Assembly: GCA_945645715.1 (NCBI GenBank)
Contig: CALZFJ010000029.1
Span: 1-11,499 of the forward strand
Direction of reading: 5' to 3'
Origin: an uncultured Prevotellaceae bacterium
Lineage (GTDB): Bacteria; Bacteroidota; Bacteroidia; Bacteroidales; Muribaculaceae
Length of the DNA: 11,499 nt
A program made the translations under genes and the position numbers. Position 1 is the first letter of the stretch. Every line of letters begins with the position of its first letter. This document shows, piece by piece, positions 1-5,411 of this stretch. The notes beneath the pieces were generated by a model. It saw only the letters and a list, made by a program, of their open reading frames with translations. It did no database searches and was not told the DNA's origin.

Positions 1-70
1 CCGTTTCCTTGAGCGCTTCCACGGCGACTTTCGCCTTGAAAGAAGCTGTAAATTTAGATTGTCTTGCCAT
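1..70 (-). CDS. IS3-type transposase OrfA, N-terminal 23 residues (partial)
   Basis: The minus-strand ATG at 70-68 opens a frame beginning MARQSKFTASFKAKVAVEAL, which then leaves the window. The pattern of a short basic start followed by F-x-x-x-FKAKVAxEAL is typical of the HTH_Tnp_1 helix-turn-helix at the N-terminus of IS3-family OrfA, the DNA-binding subunit that is usually joined to the DDE integrase OrfB by -1 frameshifting. The orfB part is outside the window, so activity cannot be judged. A purine-rich stretch lies just before the ATG, and a Bacteroidota -7 element lies about 20 bases upstream. Confidence 0.72.
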   Translation of the reverse strand, partial: MARQSKFTASFKAKVAVEALKET

Positions 71-90
71 TTTGATTTTCTTCTTTTTTA

Positions 91-98
91 CAAATATA
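91..98 (-). promoter_or_regulatory. Possible -7 element of the transposase promoter
   Basis: On the minus strand bases 98-91 read TATATTTG, matching the Bacteroidota -7 consensus TAnnTTTG, about 20 bases before the orfA ATG. No good TTTG is seen at the -33 distance, so this is a partial match. Confidence 0.35.
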
Positions 99-161
99 GC
101 GATTTCTCGTCATACCGCCATAATTGTGTCTGTCTGAAAATCGGGGAGTATTATAGTGCCA

Positions 162-596
162 TTTCCCGACACTTTGCATTCAAGAGACTTCCTTGACTTC
201 GGTAAGGGCTTCTATGTGACAACCATTCGTGAACAAGCTTAACGCTATGCGCAACGCTTTCTACGAAGAGGACAGGCAGCTTGGCTCAATATATATGAAT
301 TGAGTGAAGATCTTAGTGACTGGAATGTAAAGTATTTTGACTCGTATGATAGCCAATGGCTTGATTATGTGGCTGCTTGCAGAATTGGCAAACCTGTCGA
401 AAAATATGACCTTATCATCGGAGGTATCGCAAATGACCGTGTAATCATCACAATCGACCGATATTTTGCCGGTGAATTATCAAAAGAGCAAACTCTTGGA
501 GTTCTAAAATACGAAAAGCCCAATATTCAATATTGTTTCTGCTCGGATAAGATGCTTAATGATTGTGTAACTTTTATTAAGAGCATAAGATTATGA
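162..596 (+). pseudogene. DUF3990 protein, 5'-truncated by the IS and with an in-frame stop
   Basis: One frame (first full codon 162-164) reads PDTLHSRDFLDFGKGFYVTT, then IREQA, a TAA stop at 240-242, and continues in the same frame as RYAQRFLRRGQAAWLNIYEL and on to a normal C-terminus ending SIRL at 596. The FGKGFY core, the following EQA-type helix, the VYE/IYEL strand and the IIGxxANDxV block are hallmarks of DUF3990, a family I recall as having an ADP-ribosyltransferase-like fold. The roughly 10-15 N-terminal residues before PDTLHS (usually a short start with a YHGS/YHGT-like motif) are missing exactly where the IS begins. So the gene carries two lesions. A shorter open frame from a TTG at 300 to 596 (98 residues) could in principle be translated, but it lacks the conserved core. 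The stop overlaps the next start as ATGA, showing that the two genes were once translationally coupled. Confidence 0.82.
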
Positions 597-820
597 TTGA
601 CTATCAACGCCAAGCGCAGATGTGTAGCAAATGCACTAAAATTATTGCTGATTTGAGTGAGATGTATGGTATTTCTTTGGAACGTGCAATGGATATGTTT
701 TATCACTCACAAACATCACAACTCATTGAAGAAAAGGTGGCTGATTTGCATTGTCGAAGCGATAAATATCTCGCTACTCTGGTGTGGGACGAAGCACATG
801 AGCAAAGCAATTTGCATTGA
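593..820 (+). CDS. DUF3791 domain protein, partner of DUF3990
   Basis: This is a 75-residue protein that starts on the ATG overlapping the stop of the DUF3990 remnant by four bases (ATGA, 593-596). The middle (about residues 17-45) has the helix pattern of DUF3791, with ISLERAMDMFYHSQ, and the end has the family's typical SDKYLATLVWDE segment. DUF3791 genes are commonly found directly next to DUF3990 genes in Bacteroidota and Firmicutes; the function of the pair is unknown to me, and a toxin/antitoxin-like relation is only a guess. The protein has no signal peptide or membrane segment, so it should be cytoplasmic. It looks intact although its upstream partner is destroyed. Its original promoter was probably upstream of the IS junction, so expression would now depend on read-through from or past the element. 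Confidence 0.75.
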   Translation: MIDYQRQAQMCSKCTKIIADLSEMYGISLERAMDMFYHSQTSQLIEEKVADLHCRSDKYLATLVWDEAHEQSNLH

Positions 821-900
821 ACGACACATTTAGTCTTTATATAAAGTGATATAAAATCACACTGCATTAAAGGCATTAAACCAGACTAAGCCCAAACACA

Positions 901-939
901 AAATGGCTGCATAAGGGAATAATCCTGATGCAGCCATTT
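901..939. terminator. Bidirectional terminator hairpin between convergent genes
   Basis: A perfect 12-bp stem, AAATGGCTGCAT (901-912) with ATGCAGCCATTT (928-939), encloses a 15-base loop. It lies between the DUF3791 stop (820, plus strand) and the DUF2807 stop (969, minus strand). The stem ends are A/T-rich and T-rich sequence follows on the plus strand (GTTTATT) and TTTTG on the minus strand, so it can serve both directions. The rest of 821-968 shows nothing recognisable. Confidence 0.75.
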
Positions 940-968
940 GTTTATTCGATGTGGGGAATGGGCAGTGG

Positions 969-1835
969 TTATAGCCCGGTGGCTGTGGGCTTGCGGGCGG
1001 TGGTGCATTGCACTTTGGGCGAGCCTACGTACTTGATTTCGCCGCCGCCGGTAATCGAGGCGTTGAGCGTGGTGGTGGCATTGCAGAGAATGTCGCCGGC
1101 TCCACACACTGTGGCAGAAACCTGTGCCGCAGGCATCTTGCGGGCATTAATGTCGCCGGCTCCTGAGGTGCTGAAGTTTGCCACATCAGCCTTGCCGCCC
1201 TTCAGCTCAATGTCGCCCGAACCCGATACGGCAGCGTTGAGAAGCGGAGTGGTGATGTTCTCGCACTCAAGGTCGCCCGCTCCCGTCACGGCAAGATTCA
1301 CGATAGCAGCCTTCACGTGCATATCAAGTTCAAGGTCACCGGCTCCGGTGACGGCTGCATTGAGTGCTCCGGTGGCGGTAACGCCCTTCAGCTCCATGTC
1401 GCCGGCTCCGGTCACGGCAAGGCTGAGGTCTTTCACCGATATAGCACTTGGCACCTCAATTTCTCCGGCACTGCACACGGCAAAACCGCTCACTGAGGGC
1501 GAAGTGATGTTGATTACGATGTCATCCTTGTCGAGACGCCCCTTTATGCTCAAGTCGGAAGGATAGCTTATCGACAGAGCACCGTTGCTGTTGTCGAGCG
1601 CGATGAGCGGCAGCAGATTGTCGGGGCCGCTCATGGTGAGTGTGGTGGCAGAGCCTTGCGTATAGATTACCTTGGCACTGATATTGAGCGAAATCTGGTT
1701 GATTTTCTGCATTGTCACCGTTTTTTCGGCAATTACTTTACTTGGAGTGACGTTGCGGGCTGCATTGGCAACACCAGCAATTTGCGACACGGCAATGATG
1801 CCGGCTATAAGAAGATTTTTCGCTTGGAATTTCAT
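969..1835 (-). CDS. Exported DUF2807 / head GIN domain beta-helix protein
   Basis: This 288-residue protein has a signal peptide (residues 1-25, basic start, hydrophobic core, cleavage expected after the ANA at 23-25) and no lipobox cysteine, so it should be periplasmic or surface-exposed. Residues about 40-268 form the putative auto-transporter adhesin head GIN domain (DUF2807, PF10988). They show a short repeat, V-T-G-A-G-D-[LM]-E-L or variants, around residues 122, 142, 162, 184, 204, 224, 244 and 263, a period of about 20 residues as expected for successive turns of a beta-helix. Late copies carry cysteines (VCGAGDILC). The biochemical role of the family is not established; adhesin and envelope-sensing roles have been suggested. 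The start is the ATG right before the signal peptide. It is monocistronic and diverges from the CMP-sugar synthetase. Confidence 0.85.
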   Translation of the reverse strand: MKFQAKNLLIAGIIAVSQIAGVANAARNVTPSKVIAEKTVTMQKINQISLNISAKVIYTQGSATTLTMSGPDNLLPLIALDNSNGALSISYPSDLSIKGRLDKDDIVINITSPSVSGFAVCSAGEIEVPSAISVKDLSLAVTGAGDMELKGVTATGALNAAVTGAGDLELDMHVKAAIVNLAVTGAGDLECENITTPLLNAAVSGSGDIELKGGKADVANFSTSGAGDINARKMPAAQVSATVCGAGDILCNATTTLNASITGGGEIKYVGSPKVQCTTARKPTATGL

Positions 1836-1867
1836 AACGTAGTATTGTTTAGATGTTTATATTCATT

Positions 1868-1896
1868 GTCGGAGGCAACGGCTTGCCTGTCCCGAC
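1868..1896 (-). promoter_or_regulatory. Hairpin at the 5' end of the DUF2807 leader
   Basis: GTCGG plus AGGCAA (1868-1878) pairs with TTGCCT (1883-1888) and CCGAC (1892-1896), leaving a 4-base loop and a 3-base bulge. If the -7 element at 1906-1899 is right, transcription starts near 1892, so this hairpin would form almost at the 5' end of the mRNA and could protect it or control translation. Confidence 0.4.
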
Positions 1897-1898
1897 TA

Positions 1899-1906
1899 CA
1901 AAGGTA
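1899..1906 (-). promoter_or_regulatory. -7 element of the DUF2807 gene promoter
   Basis: The minus strand reads TACCTTTG (1906-1899), a full match to TAnnTTTG, 64 bases before the start codon. No clear TTTG lies at the -33 distance. Confidence 0.4.
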
Positions 1907-1918
1907 AACAAAAAACCG

Positions 1919-1940
1919 TGCACACTGTTCATTGTGTGCA
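1919..1940. promoter_or_regulatory. Inverted repeat between divergent promoters, candidate operator
   Basis: TGCACAC (1919-1925) and GTGTGCA (1934-1940) form a perfect 7-bp inverted repeat with an 8-base centre. It sits between the minus-strand -7 element (1906-1899) and the plus-strand -7 element (1951-1958), covering the -33 area of both. The position suggests an operator for a dimeric regulator. A run of A and T follows it on the plus strand, so a terminator-like role is an alternative, but no gene ends just before it. Confidence 0.4.
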
Positions 1941-1958
1941 AAAATTTTTATACTTTTG
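1931..1958 (+). promoter_or_regulatory. Promoter of the CMP-sugar synthetase cluster
   Basis: TACTTTTG at 1951-1958 fits the Bacteroidota -7 consensus TAnnTTTG. ATTG at 1931-1934 is a poor, slightly close -33 element. Transcription would begin around 1963-1966, about 55 bases before the synthetase start and right at the ATG of a short upstream ORF. Confidence 0.45.
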
Positions 1959-1965
1959 TCACTGA

Positions 1966-2022
1966 ATGAACACACTCATAGGCGCACTGCGTGTGCCGTG
2001 GGATAAACTCAACAAGCAATGA
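1966..2022 (+). CDS. Possible 18-codon leader ORF overlapping the synthetase start
   Basis: An ATG at 1966 opens MNTLIGALRVPWDKLNKQ and stops at TGA 2020-2022, overlapping the ATG of the next gene (2019-2021) in the ATGA arrangement used for translational coupling. It has no recognised family. The predicted transcription start lies at or within a few bases of its ATG, so it would be leaderless or nearly so. This could be chance; it is recorded because the overlap is exact and the ORF fills the whole leader. Confidence 0.3.
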   Translation: MNTLIGALRVPWDKLNKQ

Positions 2023-2714
2023 AGACTCTTTTTGTGATTCCTGCGCGTGGCGGCAGCAAAGGTATTCCCGGGAAAAACATAAAGCCGCTCGCAGGCAAGC
2101 CGCTCATCGGCTACTCTATTGAGGTGGCACGTGCCTTTGCTCCCGACGAGGATATTTGCCTCACCACCGACGACCCGGCGATTGTCCGGGTGGCTGAGGA
2201 GCAATTCGGGCTGAAGGTGCCTTTCCTTCGCCCTGCCGAACTCGCTACCGACCGCAGCGGCACCTACGGCGTGCTGCTCCATGCCCTCGACTTCTATGCA
2301 GCCCACGGCAGCAACTACGACACCCTGGTGCTGCTCCAGCCCACTTCGCCATTCCGCACTGCCGACGACGTGCGCCGTGCCATCAGGCTCTACTCGCCCG
2401 ACATCGACATGGTGGTGACGGTGAAAGAGGCTGCAACCAACCCCTACTACAATGCATTTGAGGAGGACGAGAACGGATTTCTGCATATCTCGAAGGGCGA
2501 TGGACACTACACTCGCCGCCAAGACGCCCCACGCGTGTGGGAATATAATGGCGCAGTGTATGTGATAAATGTGGCATCGCTCCGCCAAATGACTCTCGGT
2601 GAGTTCCCGCGCCGCCGACTCTGCGAAATGTCGGCAAGCCACTCGGTCGATCTCGACACACCAATCGACTGGCTCGTGGCAGAAACTTTGATTAACAGCA
2701 ACAACTTAAAATAA
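2019..2714 (+). CDS. Acylneuraminate cytidylyltransferase family protein (CMP-sugar synthetase)
   Basis: This 231-residue cytoplasmic enzyme activates a nonulosonic or related acidic sugar with CTP, giving a CMP-sugar and pyrophosphate for use by a glycosyltransferase. The family is shown by the N-terminal nucleotide-binding motif IPARGGSKGIPGKN (residues 7-20), LQPTSPFR (106-113), TRRQDAPxxxEYNGA (165-179) and the metal-site-like VDLDTPID (210-217). Length is usual for single-domain NeuA, PseF and LegF proteins; the sequence alone does not tell which sugar (sialic, pseudaminic, legionaminic) is used. No synthase, epimerase or transferase gene for such a sugar is beside it, which is unusual because these genes normally sit in glycan clusters. 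The ATG at 2019 is placed just before the Rossmann-type first strand. Four bases separate its stop from the next gene, indicating one transcript. Confidence 0.88.
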   Translation: MKTLFVIPARGGSKGIPGKNIKPLAGKPLIGYSIEVARAFAPDEDICLTTDDPAIVRVAEEQFGLKVPFLRPAELATDRSGTYGVLLHALDFYAAHGSNYDTLVLLQPTSPFRTADDVRRAIRLYSPDIDMVVTVKEAATNPYYNAFEEDENGFLHISKGDGHYTRRQDAPRVWEYNGAVYVINVASLRQMTLGEFPRRRLCEMSASHSVDLDTPIDWLVAETLINSNNLK

Positions 2715-2718
2715 CCCT

Positions 2719-2913
2719 ATGCTACAACGACAAATTATCATCTTAATCACAGCCATTGTATATTGCTTCTTCATAGCTCCACCTTTCGAGCGTTTTCTTA
2801 AAAAGCACATAAAGAACCGCTGGCTTCGCTGGACGGTAGATTTCGTGGTGGGAGCAGCGATAATCGGACTTCTCTACTACATTGCCTACCTCATCACAGG
2901 CATACCAATGTGA
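2719..2913 (+). CDS. Small membrane protein with two helices, function unknown
   Basis: This 64-residue protein has a first hydrophobic segment at about residues 5-21, a basic amphipathic loop (FLKKHIKNRWLRW, 26-38) and a second hydrophobic segment at about 40-61. By the positive-inside rule the loop should face the cytoplasm, placing both termini outside. I do not recognise the family. It starts four bases after the synthetase stop and its stop touches the next gene, so it is very likely co-transcribed and co-translated with both. A role at the inner membrane together with the DUF2752 protein is inference from this spacing only. Confidence 0.65.
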   Translation: MLQRQIIILITAIVYCFFIAPPFERFLKKHIKNRWLRWTVDFVVGAAIIGLLYYIAYLITGIPM

Positions 2914-2915
2914 GA

Positions 2916-3296
2916 ATGAGCCGACGCAGCGTCATAGCAATGCTGGCAGTGGCAGCCGTGGTGGTGGCGGGAGTGGTGATTTATTCCACTTTCGACCCCT
3001 CGGCTTCGCGGTGGTTTCCGCGGTGCCCTTTCCTTATGCTCACCGGGCTGAAATGTCCCGGGTGCGGCACACAGCGAGCCATTCACGCACTGCTGCACGG
3101 CGATGTGCTCTCGGCTCTGCGCTTCAATGCACTGCTGCCGGTGAGCATTCCGCTATTGCTGCTTTATGGATATGCTGAACTGGTGCGGACACGCAAGCCC
3201 CGCTTCTATAACCGCGTGAACAGCGTCACCGCCATTCTGGCTGTGCTCATAGTGGTGATAGTGTGGTGGATTGTCCGCAACATCTGCGGTTGGTGA
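2916..3296 (+). CDS. DUF2752 family membrane protein
   Basis: This 126-residue protein has three hydrophobic segments at about residues 6-23, 72-89 and 104-121. It carries the DUF2752 (PF10825) signature MLTGLKCPGCGTQRAIHALL, with CPGCG at 47-51, directly followed by the conserved arginine and the helix H-G-D-x-x-x-A-L-R-F-N. The paired cysteines suggest a metal or redox site, but no function is established. The ATG at 2916 comes two bases after the preceding stop. A GTG at 2910 would give two more residues and a GTGA overlap with that stop; both fit coupling and I cannot decide between them. It is the last gene of the cluster begun by the CMP-sugar synthetase and converges on the CD225 gene with only five bases between stops, with no terminator hairpin between them. 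Confidence 0.8.
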   Translation: MSRRSVIAMLAVAAVVVAGVVIYSTFDPSASRWFPRCPFLMLTGLKCPGCGTQRAIHALLHGDVLSALRFNALLPVSIPLLLLYGYAELVRTRKPRFYNRVNSVTAILAVLIVVIVWWIVRNICGW

Positions 3297-3301
3297 CATG
3301 C

Positions 3302-3943
3302 TTAAAGCAGCTGCAAGAACATTACGAAAGGAGTGACTATCAATCCTGCGACTATCGCTGCGATACTCCACATTGCGGCACGGTCGCTATATCGCTGTGC
3401 CGTCTCCAAGTCGCCCGAATCATATTTGGCTTTCACCTGCAAGGCATAGACTATCGACACAATTCCAAGCACCTGGCAGCAGAGCACCGTGGTAAGAATG
3501 CCCCACACCAGATTGGTGGGCGGACAAGGTGGCAACGGCTGCTGCGGAGCAACCGGCTGCTGATATGGCTGCTGTGGAATTTGCGGAATTGAAGGCGGCA
3601 CGGGGTCATTGGTCGTGGTCTCATCGGCAGGAGTATCTTCGGTGACAGGCTCGTCGGCAGGAGTCTCGTCGTTAGCAGACTCATCGGCTGGCGTTTCTTC
3701 CGTTAGAGATTCATCGGCTGGCGTTACGGCAGCTGTAGTGGAAGTGTTGTCATCTGTCGGCGGCACATCAGCCATCGGCTTCACCGGGAAAAGGTCGTCG
3801 AGCTCGCTGAAATTCTGCACCATCACCCAGTCCTCAAGTCCCTCGCGCCACACGTAGGAATCGCGCGTGAGTCCCAGCCCTATCAGTTGCTGTTTCTCAA
3901 CCGGACCGTGCTGAACGCCATTGATATTTGCCCAATATTTCAT
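3302..3943 (-). CDS. GYF domain - TPADE repeat linker - CD225/dispanin membrane protein
   Basis: The 213-residue protein has three parts. Residues 3-52 are a GYF_2 domain (PF14237, DUF4339) with the expected GP (13-14) and VWREGLEDWV (31-40). Residues 60-140 are a low-complexity acidic and then proline/glutamine-rich linker that includes four copies of TPADE at 74, 84, 94 and 104. Residues 141-213 are a CD225/dispanin domain (PF04505): NLVWGILTTVLCC, the loop Y-D-S-G-D-L-E-T-A-Q-R-Y-S and a second membrane segment (about 191-212). The double cysteine at 154-155 is at the place that is often acylated in eukaryotic IFITM relatives. GYF domains bind proline-rich peptides, so self- or partner-binding through the PQ-rich part is possible. 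The combination is common in Bacteroidota but its job is unknown. A strong promoter lies upstream. Confidence 0.85.
   Translation of the reverse strand: MKYWANINGVQHGPVEKQQLIGLGLTRDSYVWREGLEDWVMVQNFSELDDLFPVKPMADVPPTDDNTSTTAAVTPADESLTEETPADESANDETPADEPVTEDTPADETTTNDPVPPSIPQIPQQPYQQPVAPQQPLPPCPPTNLVWGILTTVLCCQVLGIVSIVYALQVKAKYDSGDLETAQRYSDRAAMWSIAAIVAGLIVTPFVMFLQLL
3605..3724 (-). repeat. Four 30-base tandem repeats coding TPADE decapeptides
   Basis: Codons 74-113 of the CD225 protein are four 10-residue units, each starting with TPADE and followed by five acidic or threonine/serine-rich residues. The period is exactly 30 bases, so copy number can change without breaking the frame. On the plus strand the units show as recurring TCATCGGCTGGCGT or TCGTCGGCAGGAGT. 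Confidence 0.8.
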
Positions 3944-3982
3944 AAATCAAAAGAAAAAATTCAAAATAACGATAATCAATTG

Positions 3983-4013
3983 CAAACTTACTGCATATTT
4001 TTTAAATATCAAA
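3983..4013 (-). promoter_or_regulatory. Promoter of the CD225 gene
   Basis: The minus strand reads TTTG (4013-4010), 19 bases, then TAAGTTTG (3990-3983), a full match to both Bacteroidota elements with proper spacing. The -7 element ends 40 bases before the start codon. Confidence 0.65.
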
Positions 4014-4055
4014 CACTCGGCTCCCGATTTTTTGCATGAATTTGATTTGCAAGAA

Positions 4056-4086
4056 TGTGTAAGATGCAGAAAAATGCGTAACTTTG
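4056..4086 (+). promoter_or_regulatory. Promoter of the M16 peptidase gene
   Basis: TAACTTTG (4079-4086) matches TAnnTTTG exactly and TGTG (4056-4059) is a near match to TTTG with a 19-base spacer. It gives a leader of about 90 bases before the ATG at 4185. Confidence 0.55.
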
Positions 4087-4144
4087 TCGCCGCAAATAAT
4101 TTTTTGGGACTTACCTCCGGGTTTGCCCACCGACTTATAATTAT

Positions 4145-4162
4145 GTTTTGCACCTGCAAAAC
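4145..4162 (+). promoter_or_regulatory. Short hairpin in the M16 leader
   Basis: GTTTTGC (4145-4151) pairs perfectly with GCAAAAC (4156-4162) around the loop ACCT, 22 bases before the start codon. It could affect translation start, but it is short and A/T-rich. Confidence 0.35.
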
Positions 4163-4184
4163 TACCAATTAATGGCTTTTGACA

Positions 4185-5411
4185 ATGAAAGGCGACGATA
4201 TATTTTCTTGCACTCTCTCTAACGGACTCCGCGTGGTGCACATTGCCAACGACTCGGAGGTGGCTTACTGCGGACTGGCGGTGAATGCCGGCAGTCGCGA
4301 CGAGCTGCCCGGCAAGTGGGGGCTTGCTCACTTTGTGGAACACACCATCTTCAAGGGCACACGCCGCCGTCGTGCATGGCACATCATCAACCGAATGGAG
4401 CGAGTGGGCGGCGAACTTAATGCCTACACCACCAAGGAGGAAACGATGGTGTATTCCATTTTTCCGCGCGAGCACTTCGCACGTGCCACCGAGCTGATTG
4501 CCGACCTGGTGGCTAACTCGCAATTCCCTGCTGCCGAGCTTGCCAAGGAGCGCGAAGTGGTGCTCGACGAGGTGGACTCCTACCTCGACTCGCCAGCAGA
4601 AGCTATCTACGACGACTTTGAAGACCTCATCTGGAAAGGCTCGGCACTGGGACACAACATTCTCGGCGTGGAAGCCGACCTGCTCACCATCACCGGCGAC
4701 GACTGCCGCCTCTACCTCGACCGCCTCTATGTTCCCGAAAACATGGTATTCTTCGCCCTCGGCAATATGCGGCACGATGTGGTGGCACGCACCGCCGAGC
4801 GCTACCTCGGGGCACTCAACCACCGCCTTAACCGCACTGTGCGCACTGCTCCGGCGATAGTGACACCTTTCCATCACAGCAAAGCTATCGACTCGCACCA
4901 GTCGCACACCATCTACGGCGTGCCGGTGTGCAGCATGTACGACGACAGCCGCTACGCTATGTCGCTGCTCAGCAACATACTCGGAGGTCCCGGCATGAAC
5001 TCGCTGCTCAATGTGGCAATCCGCGAGCGCCGAGGCTATGCCTACACCGTGGAGTCGTCGCTTGCGCTGCTCTCCGACTGCGGACTGCTCACCATCTACT
5101 TCGGCAGCGATGCCGAACATGTGGCACCCAGCAAGCGCATTATCGCCGGTACCATCGACCGCCTTGCCACCAAGCCACTCACCGACCGCGCCCTCGATGC
5201 CGCCAAGAAGCAGTATATAGGGCAGCTGTGCGTAGCGGGCGACAGCCATGAGAGCCGGATAATTGCAGCCGCCAAGAGCCTGCTCTACTACGGCCACGTA
5301 GGGTCGCGCGAAGAAACAGCCAAGCGCATCACAGCCATCACCGCACAGCAGCTGCAAGACGCCGCCGCAAGCATCGCCCCCAATCGCGCCTCCACCCTTA
5401 CCCTGCAGTAA
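4185..5411 (+). CDS. M16 family zinc metallopeptidase (insulinase/processing peptidase-like)
   Basis: This 408-residue protein has the inverted zinc motif HFVEH at residues 49-53 and the third ligand glutamate, E129 in VLDEVDSY, at the family's HxxEH-x(74-76)-E spacing, so the metal site is complete. The C-terminal half-domain (about 190-408) has the substrate-binding ERRGYAYTVES at 281-291. Length fits the short single-chain M16 peptidases of bacteria, which dimerise to form the chamber. There is no signal peptide, so it should act in the cytoplasm, probably degrading peptides; the substrate is unknown. The ATG at 4185 is preferred over an in-frame TTG at 4179; another ATG at 4172 is out of frame. 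It is a single-gene unit with its own promoter. Strong third-position G/C bias here yields a long false ORF on the opposite strand. Confidence 0.93.
   Translation: MKGDDIFSCTLSNGLRVVHIANDSEVAYCGLAVNAGSRDELPGKWGLAHFVEHTIFKGTRRRRAWHIINRMERVGGELNAYTTKEETMVYSIFPREHFARATELIADLVANSQFPAAELAKEREVVLDEVDSYLDSPAEAIYDDFEDLIWKGSALGHNILGVEADLLTITGDDCRLYLDRLYVPENMVFFALGNMRHDVVARTAERYLGALNHRLNRTVRTAPAIVTPFHHSKAIDSHQSHTIYGVPVCSMYDDSRYAMSLLSNILGGPGMNSLLNVAIRERRGYAYTVESSLALLSDCGLLTIYFGSDAEHVAPSKRIIAGTIDRLATKPLTDRALDAAKKQYIGQLCVAGDSHESRIIAAAKSLLYYGHVGSREETAKRITAITAQQLQDAAASIAPNRASTLTLQ

Larger units (their letters stand above)
1..161 (-). mobile_element. End of an IS3-family-type insertion sequence (partial)
   Basis: The stretch has the expected order of an IS3-type left end read on the minus strand: a terminus, about 90 bases of leader, then orfA. 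The proposed terminus reads TGGCACTATAATACTCCCCG on the minus strand from base 161 and starts with TG, as IS3-family ends do. The boundary at 161 is supported from the other side: the reading frame of a DUF3990 protein, which has no place inside an IS, becomes recognisable from base 162-165 onward. The rest of the element and its other end lie left of the window, so neither the terminal repeat pairing nor the target duplication can be checked. Family assignment rests on the orfA start and is moderately sure; the exact end could be off by a few bases. Confidence 0.65.

Noticed and set aside
300..596. Treating the TTG-started 98-codon frame as a normal gene
   Set aside because: The same frame continues upstream of the TAA with the conserved DUF3990 core, so this is the tail of a broken gene rather than a complete one.
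928..1566. 212-codon plus-strand frame opposite the DUF2807 gene
   Set aside because: Its repetitive SPAPVTA pattern is only the complement of the GAGD repeat codons on the real strand.
1959..2642. 227-codon minus-strand frame opposite the CMP-sugar synthetase
   Set aside because: Antisense to a gene with all family motifs; no domain signs; would also cross the promoter of that gene.
3605..3724. Periodic repeats considered as a CRISPR-like array
   Set aside because: The 30-base period lies wholly inside a coding frame, with no unique spacers, and encodes the TPADE linker.
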